A stretch of 17,499 bases of DNA from an uncultured Pseudomonadaceae bacterium (GCA_947630465.1 CANRHT010000018.1:1-17499), one strand, 5' to 3'. Counted from the stretch's first letter, positions 6,385-14,775 are shown. The notes: generated by a model from the letters alone, not told the origin. Numbers and translations: made by a program.

Positions 6385-7125
6385 TTATTCCATAAAGCCT
6401 TGCAGCTTCAATTCAATTGAGCGCGGGTTCTCACCTTCAGCAATGGATAAAATACCTTCTAAGAGCATTTCACGGTAACGTGACTGGCGCATCACTGTGA
6501 CTTTAATTTTACTGGCCACAGGCAAAAACAGCAGGTTGGCTGAACCAATACCGTAAATAGTCGCCACAAAAGCGACGGCAATACCGGAGCCCAATTGCGA
6601 TGGCTCAGCCAGGTTACCCATGACATGAATCAAGCCCATCACCGCACCAATAATACCAATGGTGGGGGCATAACCGCCCATGCATTCAAAAAACTTTGCC
6701 GCTTGCAGGTCACGGTCTTCTTGAGTGTATAAATCCACTTCTAAGATGCTACGAATACCGTCAGACTCCATGCCATCCACCAGCAACTGCAAGCCTTTAC
6801 GCGCATAGGGATCAGGTTCGGCTTCCGCTACAGCCTCAAGCCCAAGCAGGCCATCTTTACGTGCGGTCATGCTCCATCCGATCACATTATTAATCGCATT
6901 GGGCAAGTTAGCGTAGGGGGGAAACATCACCCAACTCACAATATGCATGGCGCGTTTAAAGTGACTGACAGGCGTTTGCAGTAATGCCGCGCCAAAGGTA
7001 CCGCCAAATACAATCAATGCTGCAGGCCCGTTAATCAACGCGCCAATATGCCCGCCTTCAAGGTAATTACCACCAATAATGGCGACAAAAGCCATGACTA
7101 ATCCGACGAGGCTGAGCACATCCAT
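6385..7125 (-). CDS. motC: Flagellar motor stator protein MotC (MotA-type)
   Basis: A-type subunit of the MotC/MotD stator, an inner-membrane protein that couples proton flow to torque on the rotor. The 246-residue product has four expected membrane segments: two near the N-terminus (about 3-20 and 30-50) and two after the long cytoplasmic loop, including GGYAPTIGIIGAVMGLIHVM with the conserved Pro that faces the MotB-type Asp, and GIAVAFVATIYGIGSANLLF. The cytoplasmic loop carries the conserved charged stretch that meets FliG. Its ATG overlaps the cheB stop by one base (TAATG) and motD follows two bases after its own stop, so cheB, motC and motD are probably translated as a coupled set. Confidence 0.96.
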   Translation of the reverse strand: MDVLSLVGLVMAFVAIIGGNYLEGGHIGALINGPAALIVFGGTFGAALLQTPVSHFKRAMHIVSWVMFPPYANLPNAINNVIGWSMTARKDGLLGLEAVAEAEPDPYARKGLQLLVDGMESDGIRSILEVDLYTQEDRDLQAAKFFECMGGYAPTIGIIGAVMGLIHVMGNLAEPSQLGSGIAVAFVATIYGIGSANLLFLPVASKIKVTVMRQSRYREMLLEGILSIAEGENPRSIELKLQGFME

Positions 7126-8360
7126 TAGCTGCAGGCCTCCACTAAAAAGCCGCTGATATCGTCAAGGCTGTAGACAAAATCAGCTAAACCGGCTTTCACA
7201 ATCGCCATGGGCATTCCATAAATAACGCAACTGGCTTCATCTTGCGCCCACACCTGACTGCCCATTTGTTTGAGTAAACGCGCACCTTCACGGCCATCAG
7301 CGCCCATTCCGGTCAGCACCACGGCCAAGACTTTATTGGTAAAGACTTTAGCGGCTGAACCAAAGGTGATATCGACACTGGGTTTGTAATTCAGGCGTTC
7401 ATCACCGGGCAAAATGCGCACAAAGCCACGTGCATCAATCATCATTTGCTTGCCGCCCGGCGCCAATAACGCCAAGCCAGGGCGCAAAGTATCGCCCTCT
7501 TCGGCTTGCTTAACTTCAATTTTGCAGAGCTTATTCAAACGCTCAGCAAAGGCATTGGTAAAAGCTGCTGGCATATGCTGAACAATAACGATCGGTGCGG
7601 GAAAGCTGGCAGGCAATTGCGTCAATACGCGCTGCAACGCCACCGGCCCACCGGTTGAGGTACCAATGGCAACCAATTTATATGCCTTGCGCTCTGGGCT
7701 TTCGGTGGACGCCAACACGCTATCGTCGCTGGTACCCAACAAGTTGCGCACGGCAGGCGCTGTAGCTGTTGTAGATGCTGATGCTGATGCGCTAGCACTC
7801 GAACGTGTTTCTAGCGCCACAGGTGCACGACGCGCGCGCGCTGCTGGCGGAGTTACAACTGGGCGCTCAGTCTGGTTACGCGCGAACGTTGTGGCACTTG
7901 ATGCGGTTGGAGCTGGCGGCTCAGCTACACTCGCAGCGCTGCTGCGTGACAGTGTGCGTGTATTACTACGCGCCAGCACATGGACCTTATCGCACAGCAT
8001 CTGCTTAACACGCTGCGGGTTGCGTGAAATATCTTCAAAATTCTTTGGTAAATAATCTAGCGCCCCAGCATCCAATGCATCTAAGGTAATACGCGCGCCT
8101 TCATGGGTCATCGAAGAAAACATCAATACAGCGGTTGGGCAGCGCTGCATAATATTTTTAACCGCAGTAATACCATCCATCACCGGCATTTCATAATCCA
8201 TAGTGATGACATCTGGGCGCAAAGCGAGCGTTTTCTCTATCGCTTCGCGACCATTTTCAGCCGTACCTACCACTTCAATGTCACTGTCAGAGGAGAGGAT
8301 CTCGGTCAATCTACGTCTAAAAAAACCTGAATCATCAACCACTAAAACCTTGACTGTCAT
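7125..8360 (-). CDS. cheB: Chemotaxis protein-glutamate methylesterase CheB
   Basis: Response-regulator enzyme that demethylates (and deamidates) glutamates on chemoreceptors, giving adaptation; activated by CheA. The 411-residue product has a receiver domain at 1-125 (LVVDD, phospho-acceptor Asp55 in ITMDYEMPVMDG, Lys106 in YLPKNF). The methylesterase domain covers about 228-410, with catalytic Ser235 in AIGTSTGG, His262 in VQHMP and Asp355 in LTGMGADG. The linker (about 130-226) is much longer than in enteric CheB and low in complexity (Ala/Ser/Thr/Pro, including a run of alternating Ser-Ala), consistent with a flexible tether. It sits 36 bases after cheA, with GGAG before ATG 8360, and overlaps motC by one base. 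It is the CheB partner of the CheA in this block. Confidence 0.97.
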   Translation of the reverse strand: MTVKVLVVDDSGFFRRRLTEILSSDSDIEVVGTAENGREAIEKTLALRPDVITMDYEMPVMDGITAVKNIMQRCPTAVLMFSSMTHEGARITLDALDAGALDYLPKNFEDISRNPQRVKQMLCDKVHVLARSNTRTLSRSSAASVAEPPAPTASSATTFARNQTERPVVTPPAARARRAPVALETRSSASASASASTTATAPAVRNLLGTSDDSVLASTESPERKAYKLVAIGTSTGGPVALQRVLTQLPASFPAPIVIVQHMPAAFTNAFAERLNKLCKIEVKQAEEGDTLRPGLALLAPGGKQMMIDARGFVRILPGDERLNYKPSVDITFGSAAKVFTNKVLAVVLTGMGADGREGARLLKQMGSQVWAQDEASCVIYGMPMAIVKAGLADFVYSLDDISGFLVEACS

Positions 8361-8396
8361 ATTGACTCCAAAAGCAGCATTCTCGCTTTTTATAGC

Positions 8397-10598
8397 TTAA
8401 TAGCGCTGTCCATAATTTTTAAGCAAACCGGGCATATCTAAAATCAGCGCAATACGTCCATCACCGGTAATAGTTGCTCCAGACATACCTGGCGTGCCAT
8501 GCAGCATTTTACCAAGGGGTTTAATCACCACTTCTTCTTGGCCAACTAATGTATCAACGACACAACCAATACGCTGGTTAGCGATATTTAAAATCACTAC
8601 ATGCCCATCAGATTGTTCCCTGTGTGATGCATGCGGCTGCAATAATTGCTTCAGATAAAACAAAGGCAAAGCTTTATCGCGGACAATGACTACTTCTTGA
8701 CCATCGACAATATTGGTACGAGACAAATCAAGGTGGAAAATCTCATTGACACTCACCAACGGAAAGGCAAAGGCTTGATCGCCGAGCATCACCATCAGGG
8801 TTGGCATAATCGCCAATGTCAGTGGCACTTTAATCACCACCTGCGAGCCCTGCCCCGGTGTTGAGTACACGCTGACCGAGCCATTGAGCTGCGCTATCTT
8901 GGTTTTCACCACGTCCATACCCACACCGCGCCCGGACACATCCGAGACTTCAGTTTTGGTAGAAAAACCAGCAGCAAAAATCAAGTTGTAGCACTCGTGA
9001 TCAGTTAAGCGATCCGCAGCCTCACGCTCGAGCATGCCTTTCTCAACCGCTTTATCACGCAATACATTGGCATCCATACCCTTACCGTCATCACTGATGA
9101 CCAGCTGAATATGATCACCTTCTTGCGAGGCCGCTAAAATCACACAACCTTCACGCGCTTTACCTGCGGCCTCACGGTCATCGGGCAGCTCAATACCGTG
9201 GTCAACTGAGTTACGCACCAAGTGCACCAACGGGTCGGCCAGCGCCTCGACTAAGTTTTTATCCAAGTCTGTGTCTTCACCTTCCAACTCAAGGCGAATT
9301 TGTTTTTTCAGGTTACGCGCCATATCACGGATTAAACGTGGAAAACGGCCAAATACTTTCTTGATTGGCTGCATGCGCGTTTTCATCACCGCCGCTTGCA
9401 AGTCTCCAGTGACGACATCGAGGTTACCCACCACCTTGGACATGGTCTCATCGCTGCTACTTAAACCTAAGCGCACTAAACGGTTACGCACCAATACCAA
9501 CTCACCGACCATGTTCATAATGTCGTCTAAGCGGGCGGTATCCACACGTACTGTGGTTTCAGCTTCTGGCGGCGGCGTACGCACGGGTGCAGCGGGCTTT
9601 TTAGCGGCAACAGTAGGTTGTGCGGGTTGTGCTGCAGGTTTAACGGGTGCGGGTGCCGGTGCAGCCGGTGCAGCCGGTGCAGCCGGTGCAGGGGTTTCGG
9701 CAGCGGACTGCTTAGCCGTCACTTTGAACTGACCTTTGCCATGCAACTGATCAAGCAACGACTCAAACTCATCATCGGTAATCTCAGATGAATCATCGCC
9801 CACAGTGCTCGCAGCAGCCACAACAGCCGGCGCTTCAGCCGTAGCAACTTCTACATTGAACTTGCCAGAGCCGTGCATTTGATCGAGCAAGGCTTCAAAT
9901 TCATCATCGGTGATTTGATCAGAATTCGGATCACTGGAGTATTGAGCCGCTGTTTTAGGTTCTGTCGCTGCAACAGGGGCCGTCACTGGAGCAGTACCAT
10001 GCAATTGATCCAGTAGCGCCTCAAACTCATCATCAGTGATGATTTCATTATCAGCAGCACTGACTGCACTCGGTGCCGCCGTGCTGGCGGCGCCGGGTAT
10101 GGCTTGTAATAATTGCTCAAACTCAGCATCGGCTTGATCAGCGCTCAGCGTTGGCTCTGGATGGGCTGCGGCTGCGGGCGGCTCAGCGTTAGATTCTTCA
10201 TCAGCCGAACTGGGTTTGGCTAAACGTGCGAGTTCCGCAATCAATTCATCGGTAGCGGGTGTCAAAGGCAAGCCTTCACGCACTTCTTGGAACATGGCAT
10301 TCACGCTATCTAGCGCCTGCAAGACCACATCCATTAATTCAGGTGTAACGCGGCGCTCGCCTTTGCGTAAAATATCAAACACGTTTTCGGCCACGTGGCA
10401 GCAGGTGACGAGCTCATTAAATTGTAAAAAACCTGCGCCGCCTTTTACCGTATGAAAGCCACGAAAGATCGCATTGAGCAAGTTCATATCATCCGGGCTA
10501 CCCTCAAGCTCAACGAGCTGCTCGGATAGCACTTCAAGTATTTCGCCTGCCTCAACTAGAAAGTCTTGGAGGATTTCTTCATCTGCATCAAAACCCAT
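8397..10598 (-). CDS. cheA: Chemotaxis histidine kinase CheA
   Basis: Central kinase of the chemosensory array; passes phosphate from ATP through its own His to CheY and CheB. The 733-residue product has the Hpt (P1) domain at about 5-110, with phospho-His49 in FHTVKGGAGF. A long linker (about 130-345) replaces an enteric-type P2 domain and carries three near-identical copies of ITDDEFEALLDQLHG (187-201, 229-243, 273-287) plus a degenerate one (155-169), then an Ala-Pro stretch. Dimerisation helices (P3) cover about 347-412. The ATPase (P4) has LVRNSVDHGIE (460-470), DDGKGMD (503-509) and GRGVGMDVVK (556-565). The CheW-like P5 domain covers about 590-728. Spacing is 11 bases after cheZ and 36 before cheB. 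All catalytic motifs are intact. The linker repeats may dock CheY, CheB or ParP (see findings). Confidence 0.97.
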   Translation of the reverse strand: MGFDADEEILQDFLVEAGEILEVLSEQLVELEGSPDDMNLLNAIFRGFHTVKGGAGFLQFNELVTCCHVAENVFDILRKGERRVTPELMDVVLQALDSVNAMFQEVREGLPLTPATDELIAELARLAKPSSADEESNAEPPAAAAHPEPTLSADQADAEFEQLLQAIPGAASTAAPSAVSAADNEIITDDEFEALLDQLHGTAPVTAPVAATEPKTAAQYSSDPNSDQITDDEFEALLDQMHGSGKFNVEVATAEAPAVVAAASTVGDDSSEITDDEFESLLDQLHGKGQFKVTAKQSAAETPAPAAPAAPAAPAPAPVKPAAQPAQPTVAAKKPAAPVRTPPPEAETTVRVDTARLDDIMNMVGELVLVRNRLVRLGLSSSDETMSKVVGNLDVVTGDLQAAVMKTRMQPIKKVFGRFPRLIRDMARNLKKQIRLELEGEDTDLDKNLVEALADPLVHLVRNSVDHGIELPDDREAAGKAREGCVILAASQEGDHIQLVISDDGKGMDANVLRDKAVEKGMLEREAADRLTDHECYNLIFAAGFSTKTEVSDVSGRGVGMDVVKTKIAQLNGSVSVYSTPGQGSQVVIKVPLTLAIMPTLMVMLGDQAFAFPLVSVNEIFHLDLSRTNIVDGQEVVIVRDKALPLFYLKQLLQPHASHREQSDGHVVILNIANQRIGCVVDTLVGQEEVVIKPLGKMLHGTPGMSGATITGDGRIALILDMPGLLKNYGQRY
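9655..9692. repeat. 9-bp tandem repeat in cheA linker
   Basis: The unit GCAGCCGGT is repeated three times exactly, with partial copies on both sides. It encodes the Pro-Ala-Ala run at about CheA residues 303-317. Such in-frame tandem units tend to vary in copy number between strains by slippage, which would change linker length without shifting the frame. Confidence 0.8.
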
Positions 10599-10609
10599 CT
10601 ACGCGCCCT

Positions 10610-11398
10610 CTAAAACCCTAGACTGGACAGCAGGTCATCTACGTCCACTTGATCGGTCACTACATCATCTTGTGTATCGGCATGAATTTGCGGACCTTCA
10701 CCGGCACTGGCATTTTTTTCTTTACTGCTTTTTTTACGTAGATCGTCTTCTGAATGCTCAATACCCACCGCGCGATCCACTTGCCCGGCCATTACCACTA
10801 ATTTAAGTAAATTGGCTTCAATATCTGTGATTAAAGTCATCACGCGCTTAATCACTTGACCGGTTAAATCCTGGAAACCTTGCGCCATCATAATCTCATT
10901 GAGATTGGCTGAGAGCTGATCACTGTCATGCAAGCTGCGCACTAAAAAATCTTCAATGCGTTTAGCCAACACACGAAACTCGTCCGCTTTCATTTCACGG
11001 CGCATAAAGCGCTGCCAGTCTGCGGTTAAACTCTGTGCTTCATAACTGATATAAGTGACCAGCGGTGCACTTTTTTCAACTAAATCCAGTGCACTATTGG
11101 CCGCTTCGTCGGTCATAGTAACAACATACTGCAGGCGCTCAGACGCATCCGTGATCTGCGACATATTTTTAGCGTGAGGACTGCGTGGATCAATATCAAA
11201 TTCAGTTATTGCTGTATGCAGTTCACGCGTGAGACGCCCCACTTCAAGATACAGTGTGCGCTCACGCTCTTGGCTGATTTGTGCAATAACGCGCGCTGTT
11301 TCTTGCAAATCACCTTGTTCAAGGCTGTGCTGCAACTGTGGAGCGTATTGCGCAACAAGTGCGGCAAAATCCGCCTCACTGCTTGTCTTATGTTCCAT
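10610..11398 (-). CDS. cheZ: CheY-P phosphatase CheZ
   Basis: Dephosphorylates CheY-P to end the motor-switching signal. The 262-residue product is mostly helical. The catalytic helix holds QGFQDLTGQVIKR, with Asp177 and Gln181 corresponding to the known Asp/Gln catalytic pair of E. coli CheZ (Asp143, Gln147). A charged flexible linker (about 215-248) leads to the C-terminal CheY-binding peptide VDVDDLLSSLGF (251-262), closely like the enteric tail. It is placed 19 bases after cheY and 11 before cheA. The length is somewhat above the enteric protein and usual for Pseudomonas. The tail is of interest because similar motifs recur in the linker of the CheA encoded next. Confidence 0.97.
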   Translation of the reverse strand: MEHKTSSEADFAALVAQYAPQLQHSLEQGDLQETARVIAQISQERERTLYLEVGRLTRELHTAITEFDIDPRSPHAKNMSQITDASERLQYVVTMTDEAANSALDLVEKSAPLVTYISYEAQSLTADWQRFMRREMKADEFRVLAKRIEDFLVRSLHDSDQLSANLNEIMMAQGFQDLTGQVIKRVMTLITDIEANLLKLVVMAGQVDRAVGIEHSEDDLRKKSSKEKNASAGEGPQIHADTQDDVVTDQVDVDDLLSSLGF

Positions 11399-11417
11399 AG
11401 GTTACCCACCGCTTTGC

Positions 11418-11792
11418 TCAGCCGTTAACACGCTCAAAGATCTTTTCAATTTTATCTTTCAGTGCTTGCGCGGTGAATGGTTTAACAACATAGCCGTTAA
11501 CACCCGCTTGAGCGGCAGCAATGATCTGATCACGCTTAGCTTCAGCCGTTACCATCAGTACAGGTAAGTGTTTGAGTTTATCGTCTGCACGCACTTCGCG
11601 CAGCAAATCCAAACCACTCATAATGGGCATATTCCAGTCTGTGACTAGAAAATCAAAACCACCACTTTTCAACATCGGCAAAGCTGTTGCGCCATCATCT
11701 GCCTCAGCTGTATTAGTGAAGCCAAGGTCTCGCAAGAGGTTCTTGATGATCCGACGCATTGTTGAGAAGTCATCAACAATTAGGATTTTCAT
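11418..11792 (-). CDS. cheY: Chemotaxis response regulator CheY
   Basis: Single-domain receiver that, when phosphorylated by CheA, binds the flagellar switch (FliM). From ATG 11792 it has 124 residues, the length I know for Pseudomonas CheY. Key residues are Asp7 and Asp8 (metal), phospho-acceptor Asp52 (LVTDWNMP), Thr82 (LMVTAEA), Tyr101 and Lys104 (YVVKPF). The start is open: a strong GGAGG lies 17 bases before the ATG, too far for it, but only five bases before an in-frame TTG at 11804 that would add MDKN, similar to the few extra residues at the start of enteric CheY. GGA closer to the ATG could serve instead. It lies 94 bases after fliA, a gap in which I found no convincing promoter. Confidence 0.96.
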   Translation of the reverse strand: MKILIVDDFSTMRRIIKNLLRDLGFTNTAEADDGATALPMLKSGGFDFLVTDWNMPIMSGLDLLREVRADDKLKHLPVLMVTAEAKRDQIIAAAQAGVNGYVVKPFTAQALKDKIEKIFERVNG

Positions 11793-11874
11793 ATTTTTAT
11801 CCAAGCTAACCTCCAAGCCATTTTAGTTGAGCCTTTGCTTTGTAAAGACTGCATGCTTATATCATTAAACCTAT

Positions 11875-11884
11875 ACAGCGCTGT
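11875..11884. other. 10-bp palindrome just after the fliA stop
   Basis: ACAGCGCTGT is a perfect palindrome two bases beyond the fliA stop, in the gap before cheY. It has no loop or T run, so it is a poor terminator. It may be an operator half or chance. Confidence 0.2.
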
Positions 11885-11886
11885 GT

Positions 11887-12618
11887 TTATTCTTGCCAAT
11901 CAGCCAAACGTGCTCTTAAGCGCGCAGCACATTGGCTGTGCAACTGGCTCACACGCGACTCACTCACACCGATCACAGCACCAATTTCTTTTAAATTCAG
12001 TTCTTCTTCATAATACAAAGACAACACCAAGCGCTCACGCTCTGGCAAACCGGCAATGGCATCAGCAAGCGCTTGTTTAAAATGCATCTTTTCAATATCG
12101 CGACGCGGCTCTTGCTGCGTGCTGTGCAAATCAAACTGATCACCATCATCGAGCAAGTCATCAAAACTAAACAGGCGACTGCCTTGGGTATCGCTCAAAA
12201 TAGAATAATACTCATCCAAGCCCATGTTGAGTTCGGCTGCCACTTCTAAATCTTGAGCGTCGCGCCCCGTACGCGCCTCAATCGCCCGCACGGCATTACT
12301 GACCATACGCGTATTGCGATGCACTGAACGCGGCGTCCAATCACCTTTGCGTAAATCATCGAGCATAGCGCCACGAATTCGAATACCGACAAAGGTTTCA
12401 AAACTTGCACCCTTGCTGGCATCAAACTTTTTTGACGCCTCAAGCAAACCAATCATGCCCGCTTGAATCAAATCTTCAACTTGTACACTGGCTGGTAAAC
12501 GCGCCAACATATGATAGGCAATGCGTTTCACCAATGGTGCATGCTGCTCAATCAATGCTGACTGAGCATCAGTGCCTTGCGCCTTGCTGTACATCTGCAG
12601 ACCTTTAGATATTGTCAT
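11887..12618 (-). CDS. fliA: Flagellar sigma factor FliA (sigma-28)
   Basis: RNA polymerase sigma factor for late flagellar and many chemotaxis genes, normally held inactive by FlgM until the hook is complete. The 243-residue product has region 2 (about 28-95) with LVKRIAYHMLARLP, DLIQAGMIGLLEA and FETFVGIRIRGAMLDDLRKGDW. Region 3 covers about 100-160, and region 4 about 180-240, with LPERERLVLSLYYEEELNLKEIG and helix-turn-helix VSESRVSQLHSQC. ATG 12618 is five bases after the fleN stop, with GGAA just upstream inside fleN. An inner ATG (MYSKAQG) is possible but less well placed. No FlgM is encoded in this window. The order fleN-fliA-cheY is that of Pseudomonas. Confidence 0.97.
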   Translation of the reverse strand: MTISKGLQMYSKAQGTDAQSALIEQHAPLVKRIAYHMLARLPASVQVEDLIQAGMIGLLEASKKFDASKGASFETFVGIRIRGAMLDDLRKGDWTPRSVHRNTRMVSNAVRAIEARTGRDAQDLEVAAELNMGLDEYYSILSDTQGSRLFSFDDLLDDGDQFDLHSTQQEPRRDIEKMHFKQALADAIAGLPERERLVLSLYYEEELNLKEIGAVIGVSESRVSQLHSQCAARLRARLADWQE

Positions 12619-12623
12619 GCATT

Positions 12624-13457
12624 TTATTCCGTTCCAGTGTGGTTAACTAACCGCTCCACAAAAAACTCCAGATGCCCACGTGGTGTTCGCGGCAATGGCC
12701 AGCTGTTAATTTTCTGCGCCATACCTTTAAATGCTAACGAACACCGCGCCCGAGGATACGCATCATACACTGCGCGCTGCTTCTGTACCGCTTTTCGTAC
12801 CATTTCATCATAAGGTACTGCGCCTAAATATTGCAGCGTTACATCATCTAAAAAGCGTTCAGTCACCCGAACCAGCTTATTAAACAGATTACGCCCTTCT
12901 TGCGGGCTGTGCGCCATGTTGGCCAATACCCGAAAACGCGTCATACCGTGGTTGCGATTGAGCAGCTTGAGCAACGCATAAGCATCAGTAATCGAGGTGG
13001 GCTCATCACACACCACCATAATCACTTCTTGCGCAGCCTGAACAAAACTGGTGACTGAATCACCAATGCCCGCGGCCGTGTCAATGATCAACACATCAAT
13101 GTTATCACCCAGCTCACTAAAGGCTTGAATTAAGCCAGCATGCTGAATAGGTGTCATCTCCACCATGCTTTGCGTACCTGAAGACGCGGGTACAATTTTA
13201 ATGCCACCCGGCCCCGCCAATAAAACGTCACGCAAATCACACTTGCCGTCCATCACATCAGCCAAGGTGTGCGTTGGGTTTAAACCCAGCAATACGTCAA
13301 CGTTGGCCAGTCCAAAGTCCGCATCCAGCAAAACCACTTTGCGCCCCATATCCGCTAACGCCAGCGCCAGGTTCACTGAGACGTTTGTTTTACCCACACC
13401 ACCTTTACCGCCCGTTACGGCAATTACTTGTACAGGCTGTTTATGTTGACTTGTCAT
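12624..13457 (-). CDS. fleN: Flagellar number regulator FleN (FlhG), MinD-like ATPase
   Basis: Cytoplasmic ATPase that limits flagellar number; in Pseudomonas it acts by antagonising the sigma-54 activator FleQ and works opposite FlhF. The 277-residue product has the deviant Walker A GGKGGVGKT at 16-24 (signature Lys18, Lys23), LLDADFGLANVDVLLGL (about 44-60, Walker A' Asp45/Asp47), LIIDTAAGIGDSVTSF (about 123-138) and VVCDEPTSITDAYALLKLL. The C-terminal part keeps the Pseudomonas-type RGHLEFFVERLV. It lies 25 bases after flhF and five bases before fliA. All ATPase motifs are intact. It is distinguished from ParC by the long N-terminal lead before the P-loop and by its place next to flhF. Confidence 0.97.
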   Translation of the reverse strand: MTSQHKQPVQVIAVTGGKGGVGKTNVSVNLALALADMGRKVVLLDADFGLANVDVLLGLNPTHTLADVMDGKCDLRDVLLAGPGGIKIVPASSGTQSMVEMTPIQHAGLIQAFSELGDNIDVLIIDTAAGIGDSVTSFVQAAQEVIMVVCDEPTSITDAYALLKLLNRNHGMTRFRVLANMAHSPQEGRNLFNKLVRVTERFLDDVTLQYLGAVPYDEMVRKAVQKQRAVYDAYPRARCSLAFKGMAQKINSWPLPRTPRGHLEFFVERLVNHTGTE

Positions 13458-13482
13458 GTTATGAATACCTTATCACTGTACT

Positions 13483-14775
13483 TTAGCCCACGTACTGCGC
13501 GGCTGATGGGGATCTTACACACATTTGTGCCATTGTTTCTTCAGTGGGCTCTTGTGAGCTCTGCAGACGCACAGCGCGACTGACCAACTGATGGTTACGT
13601 GGCACTTGAATATCATCCGGAATCTTCGGCCCGTCAGTGGTGTAGGCCACTGGCATACCACAGCTAATCGCCATGCTCAGCGCTTCACCCATGTTCACCG
13701 CCTCATCCAGCTTAGTAATGATGCAGCCGGCTAAACCACAACGCTTGTAAGCATGCCAAGCGGCTTTCAGCACCTGTCCCTGACTGGTTGCAGCCATGAC
13801 TAAATAGTTTTTCGCTTTAATACCCAGCACCGCTAAGTTATCCAACTGTAAACCCAATGCTGGATCGCTGGCGGGTAAGCCTGCAGTATCAATTAACACC
13901 ACACGCTTGTGTGCGAGCGGCTTTAAAGTCTCAGCTAAAGTCTGACCTTCACCCACATGGCTCACAGGGATATTTAAAATACGGCCCAAAGTCTTTAACT
14001 GCTCTTGAGCACCAATGCGGTAGCTGTCCATACTCACCAGCGCGATATTATTCACACCGTGCTCCAGTACATAACGCGCTGCCAGCTTGGCTAACGTTGT
14101 CGTTTTACCCATACCGGCTGGGCCCACTAAAGCAATCACACCGCCTTCAGCAACAGGTTCTTCATTAGGCGTACGAATAGAGTGAGTCAAGAACGCCAAA
14201 GCCATACGCCATGCTTTATGCTGATCTTTCTCATGCGCCACACGCTCTAAAATGGGGCGTACGATATCAGCACTCATACCCATCATCTGAAAACGCTTCC
14301 ACAATGCTGCATGCACAGGCTGCTGATTGCGCATGTTATTCCATGCCATGTTACCCAACTGCATTTCTAATAATTCACGCAAGCTGTTGAGCTCAGAACG
14401 CATCGCTGCAAACTCAGCTTGGCTGGCACTGTTGTGCGCGGCTGGCTGCGCATAGCTCGCTGCAGGCTCAGGACTGACATGCTGCATCACCTGCTCAAAT
14501 AACTGACGTTCTTTACCAGCAACACCGCCTTCTTGACGCGCTTGTAAGCTGGCATGGGCTTGCATGATTTGCGCTTGAGTCTTACGCAGCTCGGCTTCTA
14601 ACGCAGGGTTGGCACGAGCAACGCTGGGCTGCGGCTGATAATCAAGGGCTGCAGTAAGCTCAACACCACCGGCAACACGGCGTGTAGAAATAATTGCCGC
14701 ATCGGCACCTAATTCTTCACGGACGCGGTTCATTGCTTGGCGCATATCTGCTGCGAAATATCGTTTGACTTGCAT
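13483..14775 (-). CDS. flhF: Polar flagellum placement GTPase FlhF
   Basis: SRP-family GTPase that marks the pole for flagellum assembly and recruits early basal-body parts. The 430-residue product has an N-terminal basic domain (MQVKRYFAADMRQAM) typical of FlhF. A Gln/Ala-rich middle (about 50-150) is low in conservation. The NG domain starts at about 155, with P-loop GPAGMGKTTT (218-227), SMDSYRIGAQEQLKTLG (about 248-264), DTAG (296-299) and TKLD (354-357). The start is 14 bases after the flhA stop, with GAGGG before ATG 14775. It is followed by fleN, the pair that sets flagellar site and number. Confidence 0.97.
   Translation of the reverse strand: MQVKRYFAADMRQAMNRVREELGADAAIISTRRVAGGVELTAALDYQPQPSVARANPALEAELRKTQAQIMQAHASLQARQEGGVAGKERQLFEQVMQHVSPEPAASYAQPAAHNSASQAEFAAMRSELNSLRELLEMQLGNMAWNNMRNQQPVHAALWKRFQMMGMSADIVRPILERVAHEKDQHKAWRMALAFLTHSIRTPNEEPVAEGGVIALVGPAGMGKTTTLAKLAARYVLEHGVNNIALVSMDSYRIGAQEQLKTLGRILNIPVSHVGEGQTLAETLKPLAHKRVVLIDTAGLPASDPALGLQLDNLAVLGIKAKNYLVMAATSQGQVLKAAWHAYKRCGLAGCIITKLDEAVNMGEALSMAISCGMPVAYTTDGPKIPDDIQVPRNHQLVSRAVRLQSSQEPTEETMAQMCVRSPSAAQYVG

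Noticed and set aside
7666..8055. 129-codon plus-strand frame opposite cheB
   Set aside because: Shadow of the low-complexity CheB linker on the other strand; the CheB frame has intact catalytic residues.
9271..9732. 153-codon plus-strand frame opposite cheA
   Set aside because: It is the antisense of the CheA linker and dimerisation helices; its Gly/Ala repeats simply mirror the Pro-Ala tandem repeat. No ribosome site or promoter is seen.
11793..11886. Possible sigma-28 promoter for cheY in the fliA-cheY gap
   Set aside because: A TAAA and a GATATAA are present but their spacing does not fit the TAAA-N15-GCCGATAA pattern.
14611..14624. GG-N10-GC match on the plus strand (TGGCACG near 14610)
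   Set aside because: It lies inside flhF, antisense to it, lacks the TT of the -12 box (reads ACGC) and leads to no plus-strand gene.
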